Shown: piece by piece, positions 63,365-64,000 of the stretch | Position numbering within the stretch: position 1 is the stretch's first letter | How the letters are laid out: the number at the start of each line of letters is the position of its first letter | Origin: Paracoccaceae bacterium | GTDB lineage: Bacteria; Pseudomonadota; Alphaproteobacteria; Rhodobacterales; Rhodobacteraceae | Assembly: GCA_004153385.1 (NCBI GenBank) | Contig: SDAL01000001.1 | Coordinates: 744,001 to 808,000, forward strand | DNA length: 64,000 nucleotides | Direction: 5' to 3' | Program-made: the position numbers and the translations under genes | The notes under the pieces: generated by a model | Databases searched by the model: none | The model's input: only the letters and a program-made list of their open reading frames with translations | What the model was told of the DNA's origin: nothing

Positions 63365-64000
63365 TCACACGCGTGTGATCGCGCTGTCAATACTGCAAAG
63401 TGCGCCATAGAAAATCAACGCGGGCTTGAGCACACCTTGTGCGGTGTCTTGCGACAAGTGTTCGGCCATGTCCTGCACGCTTGCGCGCCAGATCACCTGA
63501 TCGGGCTGTGACACGCTTTCGGCCATCATCGCAGGCGTATCGGCGGGCAGTCCCGCCGCAATCAAAAGCCGTGCCAATTTCACGAATGTGCGCCGCCCCA
63601 TATAAACGGCTGTTACCGCATTGGGATCGGCAAGGGCTGGCATGTTCAACTCCTCAGGCAAGGCGCCGGTCACATCATGGCCGGTGACAAACTGCAACCG
63701 CCGTGCGGTCATCCGGCGGGTCAGCGGGATATCCGCCGCCGCCGCCGCCGCCGAGGCCGTGGTCACACCAGGGATAATCTCGAACCCGATATCGGCCTGA
63801 TGACAGGCCAGAATCTCCTCCTCCAGCCGTCCGAATATTCCGCTGTCACCGGATTTCAGCCGAACCACCCGCGCACCGGTGGCGGCATGATCCACCAGCA
63901 GCCTGCTCACATGATCTTGTTTCGGTGACGCACGCCCCGCACGTTTACCCACCCCGATCAGCTCTGCGGAGGGGGCCGCAAATTCAAGGATCGGGCCGGC
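63365..64000 (-). CDS. cobA: uroporphyrinogen-III C-methyltransferase, partial at right edge
   Basis: C-terminal 211 residues of a SUMT-family protein; the frame stays open to position 64000. LIGVGKRAGRASPKQ and VVRLKSGDSGIFGRLEEEI are the diagnostic SUMT segments, followed by FEIIPGVTTASAAAA and TRRLQFVTGHD-like ARRLQFVTGHD. It makes precorrin-2, the branch point into cobalamin and siroheme. It reads toward the riboswitch and cbiM. Confidence 0.92.
   Translation of the reverse strand, partial: AGPILEFAAPSAELIGVGKRAGRASPKQDHVSRLLVDHAATGARVVRLKSGDSGIFGRLEEEILACHQADIGFEIIPGVTTASAAAAAADIPLTRRMTARRLQFVTGHDVTGALPEELNMPALADPNAVTAVYMGRRTFVKLARLLIAAGLPADTPAMMAESVSQPDQVIWRASVQDMAEHLSQDTAQGVLKPALIFYGALCSIDSAITRV

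Overview
This window looks like chromosomal DNA of a marine-type alphaproteobacterium of the Rhodobacterales (Roseobacter clade). The evidence is a high-GC sequence, a permuted two-piece tmRNA whose tag reads ANDNRAPVALAA, an alphaproteobacterial SspB, a ChpT histidine phosphotransferase next to a DUF3553 gene, the aglEFGAK sugar system, olsBA ornithine-lipid genes, FnrL-type boxes and an aerobic (CobA/CobF) cobalamin pathway. I see no phage, insertion sequence, CRISPR array or plasmid replication gene. The organism assignment is inference from gene content.

Layout. 1-7444: guaA (cut by the left edge), aroK-aroB, two uncharacterised envelope proteins, xerD and a CNNM/CorC-type protein. 7466-18988: an MttB-like methyltransferase and a sugar-utilisation divergon. 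The aglEFGAK transport and hydrolysis operon runs leftward; the LacI-type regulator, a GH1 glucosidase and glucokinase run rightward. 19124-24061: a compact chemotaxis operon (STAS, CheY, CheA, CheW, CheR, second CheY, small CheZ-like candidate) without cheB, cheD or a receptor. 24133-31676: tex, a glyoxalase, an MFS exporter, a glutamate-synthase-like FMN protein, an NsrR-like Rrf2 regulator and ndk.

31915-34653: tmRNA, sspB and fumC. 34757-41150: the complete cytochrome bd locus cydDC-cydABX, including a 40-residue CydX, with FNR-type boxes before both cydD and cydA. 41320-45882: DUF4169 and ribbon-helix-helix genes, olsBA, DUF3553/chpT with overlapping divergent start codons, proA and two tandem tRNA-Asp genes. 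46222-54585: pirin, a small four-helix membrane protein overlapping a PQQ dehydrogenase, and nrdHIEF (class Ib ribonucleotide reductase).

54810-61450: the least familiar block. It encodes an ABC importer of the ferric/phosphonate/sugar-phosphate type (ATPase, binding protein, fused double permease), a metallo-beta-lactamase-fold hydrolase, a CX5R phosphatase and a LacI-type regulator. I read it as an organophosphate uptake-and-hydrolysis cassette whose substrate is unknown. 61447-64000: cobF, cbiM under a cobalamin riboswitch with a visible terminator, and cobA (cut by the right edge).

A further signal is not explained by the genes. The near-palindrome AAASCGSTTT (mostly AAACCGCTTT) occurs at least 14 times, far above a rough composition-based expectation.
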